Shown: positions 45,802 to 55,037, counted from the first letter of the stretch. The stretch is 64,000 nucleotides of DNA from Xanthomonas hortorum (GCF_024339125.1 NZ_CP101417.1:3855001-3919000), one strand, 5' to 3'. A program made the numbers and translations. The notes: a model not told the origin generated them from the letters alone.

Positions 45802-46209
45802 TCAGCGACCCATCGTGAGGGTCGCGAGCGCCAGTTCCTTGGCGGTATTGAGCATTTCCACGCCGGCCTGGTAGTTGCGCGAGGCCGAGATCATGTTGAC
45901 CATCTGCGCCACCGGGTCCACGTCGGGCGAGAACACGTAGCCGTCGGCATCGGCCAGCGGATGGCCGGGCTCGTAGCGACGGATCGGCGGTGCGTTGGTG
46001 GTGGTGATCTCCTTGACGTTTACCGAGGTCAGGCTGGGATCCTGGCGGTTCTGCTGGGCCTGGAAGATCGGCTCGATCGGCTTGTAGGTCGCCTCGGCCG
46101 AGCCTGCGACAGAGTCCGCATTGGCCAGGTTGGAGGCGATCGTGCTCAGGCGCACCGATTGCGCATGCAGCGCAGAGCCGGCCACATCGAAGATGGGAAG
46201 ATTGCTCAT
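45802..46209 (-). CDS. flgC: Flagellar proximal rod protein FlgC
   Basis: FlgC is a proximal rod subunit. The 135-residue product has LPIFDVAGSALHAQSVRLST with IASNLANADS at the N-terminus and VDPVAQMVNMISASRNYQAG near the C-terminus, both rod-family signatures. It starts three bases after the flgB stop. Confidence 0.95.
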   Translation of the reverse strand: MSNLPIFDVAGSALHAQSVRLSTIASNLANADSVAGSAEATYKPIEPIFQAQQNRQDPSLTSVNVKEITTTNAPPIRRYEPGHPLADADGYVFSPDVDPVAQMVNMISASRNYQAGVEMLNTAKELALATLTMGR

Positions 46210-46212
46210 GAC

Positions 46213-46614
46213 TTATTGGCCCGTGATCGCGGTGAGCATCGAGCGCACCTTGGATTCGAGGAAGCTCAGCGAGGCGCGGTATTCCAGCGCGGCGCGGCCG
46301 TAGGCTGCACGTTCGGCGTCGGCATCGACGGTGTTGCCGTCCAGGCTGGGCTGATCGGATTCGCGGGTGATCTGGAACGGGTTGAGCCCGCCGCTGCTGC
46401 CGATTTCGTAATGCTTGGCGTCGGTGGTCTGCATCAGACTGCCGTCGCGCACGCCTTCGGCGGATTTCAGCGCGGCCTCGAAGTCCATGTCCTTGGCCTT
46501 GTATCCAGGGGTGTCCACATTGCTCAGATTGCTGGCAATGAGCTTCATGCGCTGCTCGCGCAGCGGCAGAGCATCGCCGTGGATGCCGAGGAAGGACGAA
46601 ATGGAGTTGGACAC
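46213..46614 (-). CDS. flgB: Flagellar proximal rod protein FlgB
   Basis: FlgB is the first proximal rod subunit. The 133-residue product has the internal motif REQRMKLIASNLSNVDTPGY and ends with YRASLSFLESKVRSMLTAIT. I chose the GTG at 46614 (preceded by GGGAG) because the sigma54 promoter at 46648-46662 lies within the longer frame that starts further upstream. First gene of flgBCDEF. Confidence 0.93.
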   Translation of the reverse strand: MSNSISSFLGIHGDALPLREQRMKLIASNLSNVDTPGYKAKDMDFEAALKSAEGVRDGSLMQTTDAKHYEIGSSGGLNPFQITRESDQPSLDGNTVDADAERAAYGRAALEYRASLSFLESKVRSMLTAITGQ

Positions 46615-46647
46615 GGTGCTCTCCCGCGAAGTGTTACCAGGGAGAAA

Positions 46648-46662
46648 GCAAAGTTTGTGCCA
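46648..46662 (-). promoter_or_regulatory. Sigma54 promoter of flgBCDE(F)
   Basis: Minus-strand TGGCACAAACTTTGC has a perfect -24 box and GC at -12. It lies 34 bases upstream of the flgB start. The rest of the 336-base gap up to the cheV stop holds only a small GCCGAA/TTCGGC hairpin near 46790. Confidence 0.82.
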
Positions 46663-46950
46663 ATCGAGGTGGTACGGGCCGCAGAACGCGGAGAATGATC
46701 GGTGCTGCCGACGAACGGCGCTTTGGCCGTTCGCGAAACGTGATGGACTTGTGTCCGTCACGACGTTGATTCAATCAAGCGCGCCAAGCCGAAGGTTCGG
46801 CATTACCCGAGGCGCGGTCTGGCGTCAGCGGGTCTCACCTCAAAAGCGCGTCGACGCAACCGACCCACTTCTATGACGCGGAGCCTTTTGCAGCCCGGCG
46901 CGACGCCTTGTTGCTGCTATCGGCTCGGATCCAGCAGCTGATTGGCCTGA

Positions 46951-47895
46951 TCAGGCCGCTTCAGCGACCACTTTCAGGCGCGCCAACACATAATCGGCCA
47001 ATTCGTGGGCGCTGTACTTGGCCACGAAGGCATTAGCGCCGACCTGTTCGACCATGGCGTTGTTGAACACGCCCGACAACGAGGTGTGCAACAGCACGTA
47101 CAGGCCTTGCAGCCCCGGCGTGCGTCGGATTTCCGTCGTCAAGGTGTAGCCATCCATCGCCGGCATTTCGATGTCGGAGATCACCATCGCGTAGCGGTCG
47201 GCCGGATTCTCGCCTGACGCTGCAACCTGCAAGAGATGGTCCAGCGCCTGGCGGCCGTCCGATAGCAAGGTTGCCGCGACGCCGAGCTGGTCGAGCACGC
47301 TGCGGATCTGCTGACGCGCCACCCGCGAATCGTCCACCACCAGCACCTGGAACTGCCGGTCGTAGGCAACCAGCTGCAGCGAGGGATCCAGCTGCACGTC
47401 CTTGCTGACCTTGGCGATGTCGGCGAGCACGCTTTCCACGTCGATCACCTGGATCAACTCACCCTGGAAGCGCGTTACCGCCGTCAAATAAGTGGCTTCG
47501 GCGCCAAGTTCCGGCGGCGGATGGATATCTTCCACCGCAATATTGACGATGCGCTCCACGCCGCTGACCAGAAAGCCCTGCACCGAGCGGTTGAATTCGG
47601 CCACCACCAGATAGCCAGGGCCGTTTTCGGAAAGCGTGTCGCGCTCCGGGTGGCCGATGGCCAGGCCCAAGTCCAGCACCGGCACCGAGCGCCCGCGCAC
47701 GTCGGCAACGCCGGCGAACTCGGTCGGCAGGCCGGGTACCTGAAACAGGTCCGGGCGGCGCAGCACTTCCTGCACCTTGAAGACGTTCACGCCAAAAAGC
47801 TGGCGCCCGCCCAGCCGGAACAGCAGCAGGGCCAGTCGATTGTGGCCAGCCAGACGGGTGCGCTGGTCGATGCGGTTGAGCAGATCGTGGGTCAT
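46951..47895 (-). CDS. cheV: Chemotaxis coupling protein CheV
   Basis: CheV links receptors to CheA through a CheW-like domain and tunes it by phosphorylation of a receiver domain. The 314-residue product has the CheW part (residues about 15-165: LLLFRLGGRQLFGVNVFKVQ, VADVRGRSVPVLDLGLAIGH) and a C-terminal receiver (FQVLVVDDSRVARQQIRSVL, phospho-acceptor Asp in MVISDIEMPAMDGY). The ATG at 47895 (MTHDLLNRIDQRT) fits the family. It lies upstream of flgB on the same strand and divergent from flgA. Confidence 0.94.
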   Translation of the reverse strand: MTHDLLNRIDQRTRLAGHNRLALLLFRLGGRQLFGVNVFKVQEVLRRPDLFQVPGLPTEFAGVADVRGRSVPVLDLGLAIGHPERDTLSENGPGYLVVAEFNRSVQGFLVSGVERIVNIAVEDIHPPPELGAEATYLTAVTRFQGELIQVIDVESVLADIAKVSKDVQLDPSLQLVAYDRQFQVLVVDDSRVARQQIRSVLDQLGVAATLLSDGRQALDHLLQVAASGENPADRYAMVISDIEMPAMDGYTLTTEIRRTPGLQGLYVLLHTSLSGVFNNAMVEQVGANAFVAKYSAHELADYVLARLKVVAEAA

Positions 47896-47959
47896 GGGGC
47901 AGATATCGACAGCGCCATCGGAAAACTTGAGCGGTTTTAAGGTTGGCGTGGGGCGCTGT

Positions 47960-48162
47960 CGGGAATCGGGAGTCGGGAATGGGGAATCGCAAAAGCGGAG
48001 GGCTTTGCGCAGCAAGCCCGAGGCGAGGGGCCGTGCTCTGACGTACTTACGGTGTTCACTAAGCAAATCGCACATCAGCAACGAAGACCGACCAAGGCTC
48101 AGCCCCCGACCGATTCCCCATTCCCGATTCCCGATTCCCGATTCCCGATTCCCGATTCCCGA
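47960..48162. repeat. GGGAATC-type inverted repeat between cheV and flgA, with a heptamer array
   Basis: Left arm at 47960-47992 (GGGAATCGGGAGTCGGGAAT...) and right arm at 48112-48162. The right arm ends in six perfect tandem copies of TTCCCGA at 48121-48162. The array ends eight bases before the flgA sigma54 promoter. The left arm shares GGAAT-CGCAAAAGCGGAG with the copy near flgE. Confidence 0.8.
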
Positions 48163-48170
48163 TTCAAAAC

Positions 48171-48186
48171 AGGCACACCTCTTGCA
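48171..48186 (+). promoter_or_regulatory. Sigma54 promoter of flgA
   Basis: AGGCACACCTCTTGCA has GG and GC at -24/-12 spacing, 34 bases upstream of the flgA ATG and eight bases after the heptamer array. Confidence 0.75.
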
Positions 48187-48219
48187 CTGTCTGTTTCGTC
48201 TTCCTCCGGATCTGGTCCC

Positions 48220-48864
48220 ATGCGCCTGCTACTGCTTGTCATCTTGTTGGCTGCCGCTCCGGCCTGGGCCCAGAGTTACCAGTCTGTCGATTCCATCCGG
48301 GCTGCCGCCCTGGCTACCGTCGGCCCCGATGCCGAGGCCGAGGCCACGCTCGATCCGGGCCTGCGCATGCCGGCGTGCCCGATTGCGCTGCAGGCGCAGC
48401 CCACCGGGACCAACACCGTCGAAGTGGCCTGCCCGCAGCCGGCCGGCTGGCGTCTGTTCGTGCCGCTGAAGGTGCGTCGCAATCAGGACGTGCTGGTGCT
48501 GCGCCGGGGCATCAGCGCTGGAGAAACCATCTCGCTGGCCGATATCAGCATCGAGAAACGCGATGCCGCGCGCATTGTCGGTGCGGTACTGGCCGATCCG
48601 GTGGCTGCGGTGGGCAAGACCGCCCGGCGCATTCTGCCGGCCGGGTCGCTGCTGTCGTCGAACGATCTGGTCACGCAGCGGCTGGTGCGGCGCGGCGATA
48701 CGGTGCCGCTGGTATCGCGCAACGGCGGTCTGGAAGTGCGCATGAGCGGTCGCGCCTTGTCGGATGCCGGCGAGAACGAGCGCGTCTCGGTAGAGAACTC
48801 GTCCTCGCGCCGGGTGGTGCAGGGGATCGTCGAAGCGAGCGGGACCGTTGTGGTGTCCAGATAG
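48220..48864 (+). CDS. flgA: P-ring assembly chaperone FlgA
   Basis: FlgA is the periplasmic chaperone for P-ring (FlgI) assembly. The 214-residue product has a signal peptide (MRLLLLVILLAAAPAWAQ), an SAF-like domain (NQDVLVLRRGISAGETISLA, RRILPAGSLLSSNDL) and the end VQGIVEASGTVVVSR. The ATG at 48220 is chosen over a longer frame because the latter crosses the promoter and the heptamer repeats. It is divergent from cheV and followed by flgM. Confidence 0.94.
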   Translation: MRLLLLVILLAAAPAWAQSYQSVDSIRAAALATVGPDAEAEATLDPGLRMPACPIALQAQPTGTNTVEVACPQPAGWRLFVPLKVRRNQDVLVLRRGISAGETISLADISIEKRDAARIVGAVLADPVAAVGKTARRILPAGSLLSSNDLVTQRLVRRGDTVPLVSRNGGLEVRMSGRALSDAGENERVSVENSSSRRVVQGIVEASGTVVVSR

Positions 48865-48874
48865 AAATTCGCTA

Positions 48875-48901
48875 TAAAGTTTTTTTTTGGCATGCCGTTA
48901 T
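48875..48901 (+). promoter_or_regulatory. FliA (sigma28) promoter of flgM
   Basis: TAAA-N15-GCCGTTAT, with the same -10 as fliC. It lies immediately after the flgA stop, 30 bases before the flgM ATG; the spacer holds a run of nine T. Confidence 0.82.
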
Positions 48902-48930
48902 CCCCTACGACCTGTAGAGGAGTTCCTGAC

Positions 48931-49242
48931 ATGACCCAGAAAATCGAAGGCAATCTACCGACCGCCGCCACCCTTCGTACCGCCGCCACAAGCAGCAAGA
49001 TCGCTTCGGCCGGTGAAGACCGCGCGTCCCCGATTGCAGCACTTCCGCCCACCGACAGCGTCAAGCTGACCGGCGAGGCCACCAACCTGCAGAACTTGCA
49101 GCGCACGCTTTCGCAGTCCTCGGCGATCGACACCGGTCGCGTCCAGGCCGTGAAGGAGTCGTTGCAGAACGGCAGCTATTCCATCAACCCGGATGCCATC
49201 GCCAGCCGCATGATGGATCTGAATCAGCAACTGGCGGGTTAA
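48931..49242 (+). CDS. flgM: Anti-sigma28 factor FlgM
   Basis: FlgM holds FliA inactive until it is exported through the finished hook. The 103-residue product has a disordered Ala/Ser/Thr-rich N-terminus and the FliA-binding C-terminal helices (DTGRVQAVKESLQNGSYSIN, PDAIASRMMDLNQQL). GAGGAG precedes the ATG. Its own FliA promoter creates the usual negative feedback. Confidence 0.94.
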   Translation: MTQKIEGNLPTAATLRTAATSSKIASAGEDRASPIAALPPTDSVKLTGEATNLQNLQRTLSQSSAIDTGRVQAVKESLQNGSYSINPDAIASRMMDLNQQLAG

Positions 49243-49257
49243 TTCCCAGCCGAAAGG

Positions 49258-49590
49258 ATGAACGTGAACGAGTTCCTGCAACGTCTCAGCGACGCGCTGG
49301 CCGGCGAACGCCAGGCATTACTCGAGAACGACATCGATGGGTTGATGCGGCATACGCAAGACAAGCTCTCGGCACTGCGCGCGCTCGAAGCGCGAATGCC
49401 CGAAGGCGAAGAAGCGCGTCTGCGCGAACTGGCCGAAGCCAATCGCGCCAACGGCGCGCTGCTGGCACGTCGGCGCCGCGAAGTGAACTGGGCGCTGCGT
49501 CACCTGGGCCGCACCGAGAGTGCACCGTCCTATGACGCCAAGGGCCAATCGAGCGTACTGCGCGGCGGACGTTCGCTGGCAGTGGCTTAA
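49258..49590 (+). CDS. flgN: Flagellar export chaperone FlgN
   Basis: FlgN is the export chaperone for FlgK and FlgL. The 110-residue product is helical and charged (NEFLQRLSDALAGERQALLE, RLRELAEANRANGALLARRR), as expected, and follows flgM by 15 bases with the ribosome binding site AAAGG. Confidence 0.92.
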   Translation: MNVNEFLQRLSDALAGERQALLENDIDGLMRHTQDKLSALRALEARMPEGEEARLRELAEANRANGALLARRRREVNWALRHLGRTESAPSYDAKGQSSVLRGGRSLAVA

Positions 49591-49708
49591 TCCAAGTCAC
49601 GTTGCATAGAGCGCATGCGCGTGCTGTCCGGCGCACACGCGTCACGCACTCGATCTGCTCGGGCGATCTGCTCGACTTGTCAGAGCGTGGCCTTGCGCAA
49701 TACGGCAC

Positions 49709-50992
49709 GTGAGCGGTTGGGCGTATATTGACGCGTCTTCTACGCCGCCTCTTCCCGTGACTGCCAAGTTTTTTCTCAATCAGACCTTATTGCCGTCTTC
49801 GGACATGCTGCGCGCCTTCGGCGATCAGATGCTTGAAGGCGTATTGCTGTTCCGCGCAGACGGGCAGCTGATTCTGGCCAACGCCATCGCGCGCCAAAGC
49901 CTGTGCAAGGAAGACCCCGACGACGATCGCAATCTCGGCGAGCGGATATCGCAGGTCTTGCCGTCCGATGCGCTCAATCAGGCGCGTAGCAAGGGCACCT
50001 GGACCGGCAGCCTGCCGGTCGGCGACCGCGTGGTCATCGCGCATCTGTACTACAACGAAGAGCAGGGCGTCGGGCATTTTCTGGCGTTGTTTCACAACAT
50101 CGAAGGCCAGCAGGATTACGAGCGCGAGCTGCAACAGCGCCACGCCGAATTGCGCCAGGCCTACCTGCGTCTGAACGGTGCGCAGGACAAACTGCTGCAA
50201 TCGGAAAAGATGGCCTCCATCGGCCAGCTCGCTGCGGGCGTGGCGCACGAAATCAATAATCCGATCGGTTATGTGCACTCCAACCTGGGTAGCCTGCAGG
50301 AATATCTGCGCAGCCTGTTCACGCTGATCGAAGCCTACGAGCGCGCGCTGCAGGCGCCGGATCCGAAGGCGCTGATTCCCGAAATCGACGAGATCCGCAA
50401 CCGCGCCGATATCGACTTCATCAGCCGCGATCTGCCGCAGCTGATGGCCGAATCGCGCGAAGGCATCGAACGGGTGACCCGCATCGTGCGCGACCTCAAG
50501 GACTTCTCGTATTCGGACCGTTCCGAGTCGTGGAAGATGGTGGACCTGCACGCCGGTCTCGAATCCACGATCAACATCATCTGGAACGAGCTCAAGTACA
50601 AGGTGACTCTGGAGCGCAATTACGCCGAGCTGCCGCTGGTGGAATGCCTGCCGTCCGAGCTCAACCAGGTCTACATGAACATGCTGCTCAACGCCGGCCA
50701 GGCGATTGTCGAGCGCGGCACGATTATCGTGACCACCGGCCGCGAAAGCACCGATGGCACCGAGCAGGTCTGGATCCAGTTCCAGGACACCGGCGCCGGC
50801 ATCGCCCCGGACTTGATGCAACGCATCTTCGACCCGTTCTTCACCACCAAACCGGTCGGCAGCGGCACTGGTCTGGGCCTGTCGATTTCCTACGGCATCA
50901 TCAACAAGCACCACGGCCGTATCGACGTCGAAAGCACACCGGGGCAGGGCGCGAGCTTCCGCATCGTGTTGCCGGTGCGGCAGCCCCGGTAG
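49709..50992 (+). CDS. ravA: Sensor histidine kinase, RavA-like
   Basis: The 427-residue product has an N-terminal PAS-like region (about 25-140), a HisKA dimerisation domain with the H box in GQLAAGVAHEINNPIGYVHS, and a C-terminal HATPase domain (N box MNMLLNAGQAI, G boxes FQDTGAGIAPDLM and GSGTGLGLSISYGI). No transmembrane segment is visible, so it is probably cytoplasmic. The listed start is a GTG; a GTG 48 bases later is possible. The gene convergent to ravR and close to flagellar genes matches the ravA-ravR-ravS cluster of Xanthomonas campestris; the name rests on this arrangement. Confidence 0.75.
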   Translation: MSGWAYIDASSTPPLPVTAKFFLNQTLLPSSDMLRAFGDQMLEGVLLFRADGQLILANAIARQSLCKEDPDDDRNLGERISQVLPSDALNQARSKGTWTGSLPVGDRVVIAHLYYNEEQGVGHFLALFHNIEGQQDYERELQQRHAELRQAYLRLNGAQDKLLQSEKMASIGQLAAGVAHEINNPIGYVHSNLGSLQEYLRSLFTLIEAYERALQAPDPKALIPEIDEIRNRADIDFISRDLPQLMAESREGIERVTRIVRDLKDFSYSDRSESWKMVDLHAGLESTINIIWNELKYKVTLERNYAELPLVECLPSELNQVYMNMLLNAGQAIVERGTIIVTTGRESTDGTEQVWIQFQDTGAGIAPDLMQRIFDPFFTTKPVGSGTGLGLSISYGIINKHHGRIDVESTPGQGASFRIVLPVRQPR

Positions 50993-51002
50993 CGCTTCGC
51001 GC

Positions 51003-51142
51003 TGGGAATGGGGAATCGGGAGTAGGGAATCGGTAGAGCGGCGTGCGCTGGTGCTTTGGTTTTGAGGCACGATTTGGCACGCGGGGAATCAGGCGGTAGA
51101 GATCTGCTCTACCGATTCTCCATTCCCGATTCCCTATTCCCG
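51003..51142. repeat. GGGAATC-type inverted repeat between convergent ravA and ravR
   Basis: Left arm at 51003-51038 and right arm at 51106-51142 are nearly complementary (GGGAATCGGGAGTAGGGAAT against ATTCCCGATTCCCTATTCCC). The right arm overlaps the ravR stop codon at 51134. The position between convergent genes suggests it could act as a bidirectional terminator, though no T tracts are present. Confidence 0.7.
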
Positions 51143-52855
51143 GCCGTTACGCAGCTCATCGTGCGTGCGGAAGGCCTGACGAATGTGCTCGCGCAGTTCG
51201 TCGTCGTTCCAGGGCTTGGTCAGGAAGCGGTAGATCGCGCCGCGGTTGATCGCCTCGGTCACGGTAGCCAGATCTGTGTAGCCGGAGAGCACCAGGCGCA
51301 CGGTGTCGGGGTAGAGCATCTTGACCCGGCCCAGGAACTCGGTGCCGCTCATGTCGCTCATGCGCTGGTCGGAGAGGATCACCTGCACGTCGTTGGTGGC
51401 GAGCAGGTCGAAGGCATCGCGGACATTGCCGGCGGCCAGGATCCGGTAGCCGTCGCGGCGGAACAACCGCACCAGCGAGCGCAGCACGTTTTCTTCGTCG
51501 TCCAGCAACAACAGCGTGCGGTCGGGGCGGCTTTCGGCAAACGATTCCGGGCGCAGATAGCGGCGACGTAACGCCATGCCTGCCGACTCGGCCGACATCG
51601 GTTCGCCGAACAGATAACCCTGGAAGATGTCGCAATCGTTGCGACGCAGAAAGCCCAGCTGCGCCTGCGATTCCACACCGTTGGCGATCACCGTCATGCC
51701 GAGCTGATGGCCCATCGCGATGATCGCGCGCGCAATCGCCGCCTCGCGGCTGCCGGCCGGTGCGCTCTTGATGAAGCTGCGATCGATCTTGAGTCGATCC
51801 ACCGGATACCGCACCAGCGCACTGAGGCTGGAATCGCCGGTGCCGAAGTTGTCCAGACTCAGGCTGATGCCTTCGTTGCGCAGGTTGGCCATCGTCTCGT
51901 GGACGAAGTTGACGTTGTTGGTCAACGCGCTTTCGTTGATCTCCAGCGTGACGAATTGCGCCGGCACGCCGGCGGTCTGCAACATGCCCATGACTTCGTT
52001 GAAGAAGCCCGGGCGCAGCAACTGCAGCGTGGACACATTCACCGCAATGCTGAAGTCGTCGAACCCCTGGTCGCGCCACAGACGCGCCTGGCGCACCGCG
52101 TTCTGCAGCACCCATTCGCCGATCTGCACGATCACGCCCAGGCGCTCGGCGGTGCGCATGAAACGCTCCGGCACCAGCATGCCCAGCGTCGGCGATTGCC
52201 AACGCAGCAAAGCCTCCATGCCCACGATGCGGCCATCGCGTGCGCTCACCAGCGGCTGATAGCGCAGACGCAGCTCGCCATGCGGAATCGCATCCACGAT
52301 CTGCCGCGCGATGATGCTTTCGCTATGCGCACTGGTGGTCGAGTTGCGCGTGTACAGCCGCACCGTATTGCCGCCTTCGCGCGCGGCCTGGTAGCTGGCT
52401 TCCTCGGCGTAATCGAGCAGGATCGACAGCGAGCTCGAGTGTTCCGGGCACAGGCTGATGCCGACCTTGCCGGTCATGAACAAGGTGTACGGCAACACCG
52501 ATAACGGCAATTCCAGCTGCTGGCGGATCTCTTCGGCGAAATCTTCCGGCAGTGGCGTGTCTTCGCGACGCACCGCCACCACCACCATTTCATCGCTGCC
52601 GTGACGCCACAACTTGCCGCGTGCGCCCAGGAAATCCTGCAGCCTGCGCGCGACCAGCGTGAGCGCCTGATCGCCGACCTCGGCACTCATGTTCTCGTTG
52701 ATCGAGGCAAAGTGATCGATATCGATATGGAACACCATCAACGGCGGGCCGCCGGATGCCGCAGCGTCCACCAGATGCAGCAGTTCGGGATTGCCTGCAC
52801 CCAGGCGCGTGGGTTTGACGATTTCCAATCCAGGCGGAATAACCGGGCTCCACAT
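51134..52855 (-). CDS. ravR: GGDEF-EAL-REC response regulator RavR
   Basis: RavR regulates virulence and c-di-GMP in Xanthomonas campestris. The 573-residue product has the unusual order GGDEF-EAL-REC: a GGDEF-like domain (about 10-160) whose signature is GSDEM, so cyclase activity is unlikely; an EAL domain (about 190-430) with intact MEALLRWQ and DNFGTGDSSLSALVRYPVDR, supporting phosphodiesterase activity; and a C-terminal receiver (LLLLDDEENVLRSLVRLFRR, phospho-acceptor Asp in VILSDQRMSDMSG). It starts three bases after ravS, so sensor and regulator are co-transcribed. Confidence 0.82.
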   Translation of the reverse strand: MWSPVIPPGLEIVKPTRLGAGNPELLHLVDAAASGGPPLMVFHIDIDHFASINENMSAEVGDQALTLVARRLQDFLGARGKLWRHGSDEMVVVAVRREDTPLPEDFAEEIRQQLELPLSVLPYTLFMTGKVGISLCPEHSSSLSILLDYAEEASYQAAREGGNTVRLYTRNSTTSAHSESIIARQIVDAIPHGELRLRYQPLVSARDGRIVGMEALLRWQSPTLGMLVPERFMRTAERLGVIVQIGEWVLQNAVRQARLWRDQGFDDFSIAVNVSTLQLLRPGFFNEVMGMLQTAGVPAQFVTLEINESALTNNVNFVHETMANLRNEGISLSLDNFGTGDSSLSALVRYPVDRLKIDRSFIKSAPAGSREAAIARAIIAMGHQLGMTVIANGVESQAQLGFLRRNDCDIFQGYLFGEPMSAESAGMALRRRYLRPESFAESRPDRTLLLLDDEENVLRSLVRLFRRDGYRILAAGNVRDAFDLLATNDVQVILSDQRMSDMSGTEFLGRVKMLYPDTVRLVLSGYTDLATVTEAINRGAIYRFLTKPWNDDELREHIRQAFRTHDELRNGRE

Positions 52856-52858
52856 GAC

Positions 52859-54991
52859 TCAACGTCCACCATCGTCGTGGACGGACTCGCCGACCGGGTG
52901 ATAGGGCAGGCGCAACGTCACGCGCGTGCCTGCTCCGGGGGCTGATTCTATCGCGAGCGCGCCGCCGACGGTTTGCGCACGCTCACGCATCACGATCAGC
53001 CCGAGACCGCGCGGGCCTTCGGGTTCGAAGCCATCGCCGTCATCGCTCACTTCCAGGCGAAAGCTCTGGCTGTCGATCGTCTGCAGGCTCATGCGCACTT
53101 CGCCCGCGCACGCATGCCGCAACGCATTGGTCAGGCTTTCCTGCGCGATGCGAAAACACGCCTGTTCGATTTCGTTGCCGGGGCGGACGTCCAGGGCCTG
53201 GATATCCAGTTCCAGATGCACCTGCGAGGCGCGGAACAACATCGAAGCCTGCCAGCGCAGTGCCGCTTCCAGACCCAGTGCATCGAGTTGTGGCGGGCGC
53301 AACAGCATCGACAGATTACGCAGCTTGGTCACCGTGCTGTCGGCCAGCGACACCACCTCGAGCAGATCCTCGCGACGCGCGGCCGGGTCCAGCTCGTCCA
53401 GCGCGGCATGTGCGGATAGCTTCATCGCGGTGATCGCCTGGCCGATATCGTCGTGCAGATCGCGCGAGATCGCGCGGCGCTCGTCTTCCTGCAACGAGAA
53501 CAACCGCTTGGCCATCGCCTGCAGTTCGGCATTGCTTTCGGCCAGAGCGTCGCGCATACGCTCGGGTTCGCTCAAATCGCGCACCACCAGCAACTTGCAG
53601 GCGCGCCCGCCATAGCGGATATCGCCAGCCGACAAGCCGGCATAAAAAGTGCTGCCATCGCGACGGCGCATCGCCCGTGCGCTGGACACCGGCTCGTTGC
53701 GGTCGCTGCCTGCGCGTAAATACTCGCGCACGATCGGCAGATCGTGCTCGCCGACCAGCGTCTGCAACGGTTCACCCAGAATGGTCTCGCCCTGGAAGCC
53801 GAACTGCGTCGAGCCTGCCGCATTGGCATACATCACGTGCTCGTCGGCCAGGATCAGCACACCATCGGGTAGCACACGCACCAGCTCGCGGAACTGTTCC
53901 TCGCGCTCGCGCAGCAGGCGCCGCGATTGTTCGCGCTCGCTCACATCCTGCAGCGTGCCGTGGATATGGCGTGCGCCGCTCGTCGTGGTGACGCTCTCGG
54001 CACGCAGGTGCACGGTGCGCGGCTGCGAGTCGCCGCCAGTGAGCGGTAGCAGCACATCGATCTGCACCTGCCCACCGGTACACATGTCTTCGATCATCCG
54101 TTCGATGCGTGCCTGGGTGGCGGTATCCGAGGCGGTCAGCAATTCTTCCAGCCGATGTTCACGGCGATGCATCGGCACGCTGCGGCCCAGCAACCGATAC
54201 ACCGCCGGCGAATAACGGCCCAGACCGGTTGCGCGATCCAACTGCCACGATCCCAGCCGTGCAATACCTTGCGCCTCTTCCAGCCGCTCGAGTGCTTCGT
54301 CGCGCAGATGCTGCGCCTGGCGCTCCTCGCTGCGGTCCACAGTGACCACCAGGCGGGCAGGGCCGCTGGCCAGATGCAGCTGATTGCTGCGGATCTCGAC
54401 ATGGCGCGGGCCGCTGCGGGTCAGCAGATCCTCGTGCAGGGTGCAGGTGTCGTCGCCCTTGGCACGGATCTGGGTGATGATTTCTTCCAGGCGCACGCCG
54501 TCGGCATTGGGCCAGATCGCCTGCAATGTCTGCTGCAGAAACTCGTCGCGCTCCCAGCCAAAGAATTCCAGCGCTGCCGGGTTGGCATCCAGGATGCGCA
54601 GCGTGGCCAGGTCGTAGATCAGGGCCGGGCTGGGCAGGGCCAGGAACTTGGCCTGCAGCAGTGCCTCGGACTGCGCCAGCTGGGCGTGCTCTTCCACGAT
54701 CAGCGCGACAAAGCGGCGCAGCACCAGATGGATCACGATGCTCGATACCACCAGAAAGCTCGCATCCGACCAGCGCTCCGGCATGGCGGCGCCGGCCAGG
54801 TGCAGCAGCCGGTTGCCCAGCAGCAGCCACACCACACCGGTCAGCAGATACAGCCCTGTCAGCGTCCACAGACCCTGTTGCAGGCGTTCGGCGAGGCGAA
54901 GTCGGGAGACGGGGGCGGACGAAAACGCGGGCGCGGCAACGGGATCAGGCATGGGTCCGCGAACGACCTTTGGAGCGGGCGATGCAGACAT
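52859..54991 (-). CDS. ravS: PAS sensor histidine kinase RavS (NarX-type)
   Basis: The product (about 710 residues) has two membrane segments near the N-terminus (GLYLLTGVVWLLLGNRLLHL and SFLVVSSIVIHLVLRRFVAL), several PAS domains (ALIYDLATLRILDANPAALE; DGVLILADEHVMYANAAGST), a HisKA_3 domain with RRAISRDLHDDIGQAITAMK and a C-terminal ATPase (LEVSDDGDGFEPEGPRGLGL). I chose the ATG at 54991; a GTG at 55036 and an ATG at 54952 are alternatives. The GTG overlaps the FliA promoter of the neighbouring gene, which argues against it. It directly precedes ravR. Confidence 0.78.
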   Translation of the reverse strand: MSASPAPKVVRGPMPDPVAAPAFSSAPVSRLRLAERLQQGLWTLTGLYLLTGVVWLLLGNRLLHLAGAAMPERWSDASFLVVSSIVIHLVLRRFVALIVEEHAQLAQSEALLQAKFLALPSPALIYDLATLRILDANPAALEFFGWERDEFLQQTLQAIWPNADGVRLEEIITQIRAKGDDTCTLHEDLLTRSGPRHVEIRSNQLHLASGPARLVVTVDRSEERQAQHLRDEALERLEEAQGIARLGSWQLDRATGLGRYSPAVYRLLGRSVPMHRREHRLEELLTASDTATQARIERMIEDMCTGGQVQIDVLLPLTGGDSQPRTVHLRAESVTTTSGARHIHGTLQDVSEREQSRRLLREREEQFRELVRVLPDGVLILADEHVMYANAAGSTQFGFQGETILGEPLQTLVGEHDLPIVREYLRAGSDRNEPVSSARAMRRRDGSTFYAGLSAGDIRYGGRACKLLVVRDLSEPERMRDALAESNAELQAMAKRLFSLQEDERRAISRDLHDDIGQAITAMKLSAHAALDELDPAARREDLLEVVSLADSTVTKLRNLSMLLRPPQLDALGLEAALRWQASMLFRASQVHLELDIQALDVRPGNEIEQACFRIAQESLTNALRHACAGEVRMSLQTIDSQSFRLEVSDDGDGFEPEGPRGLGLIVMRERAQTVGGALAIESAPGAGTRVTLRLPYHPVGESVHDDGGR

Positions 54992-55037
54992 CTTAGCCGT
55001 AACTCGGCCTGGTTCGGTCGTGCCGCAAACAGGCACC

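Noticed and set aside
47896-47960. FliA promoter upstream of cheV
   Set aside because: A TAAA and a CCGAT occur, but the spacing is 13 bases and the -10 match is poor.
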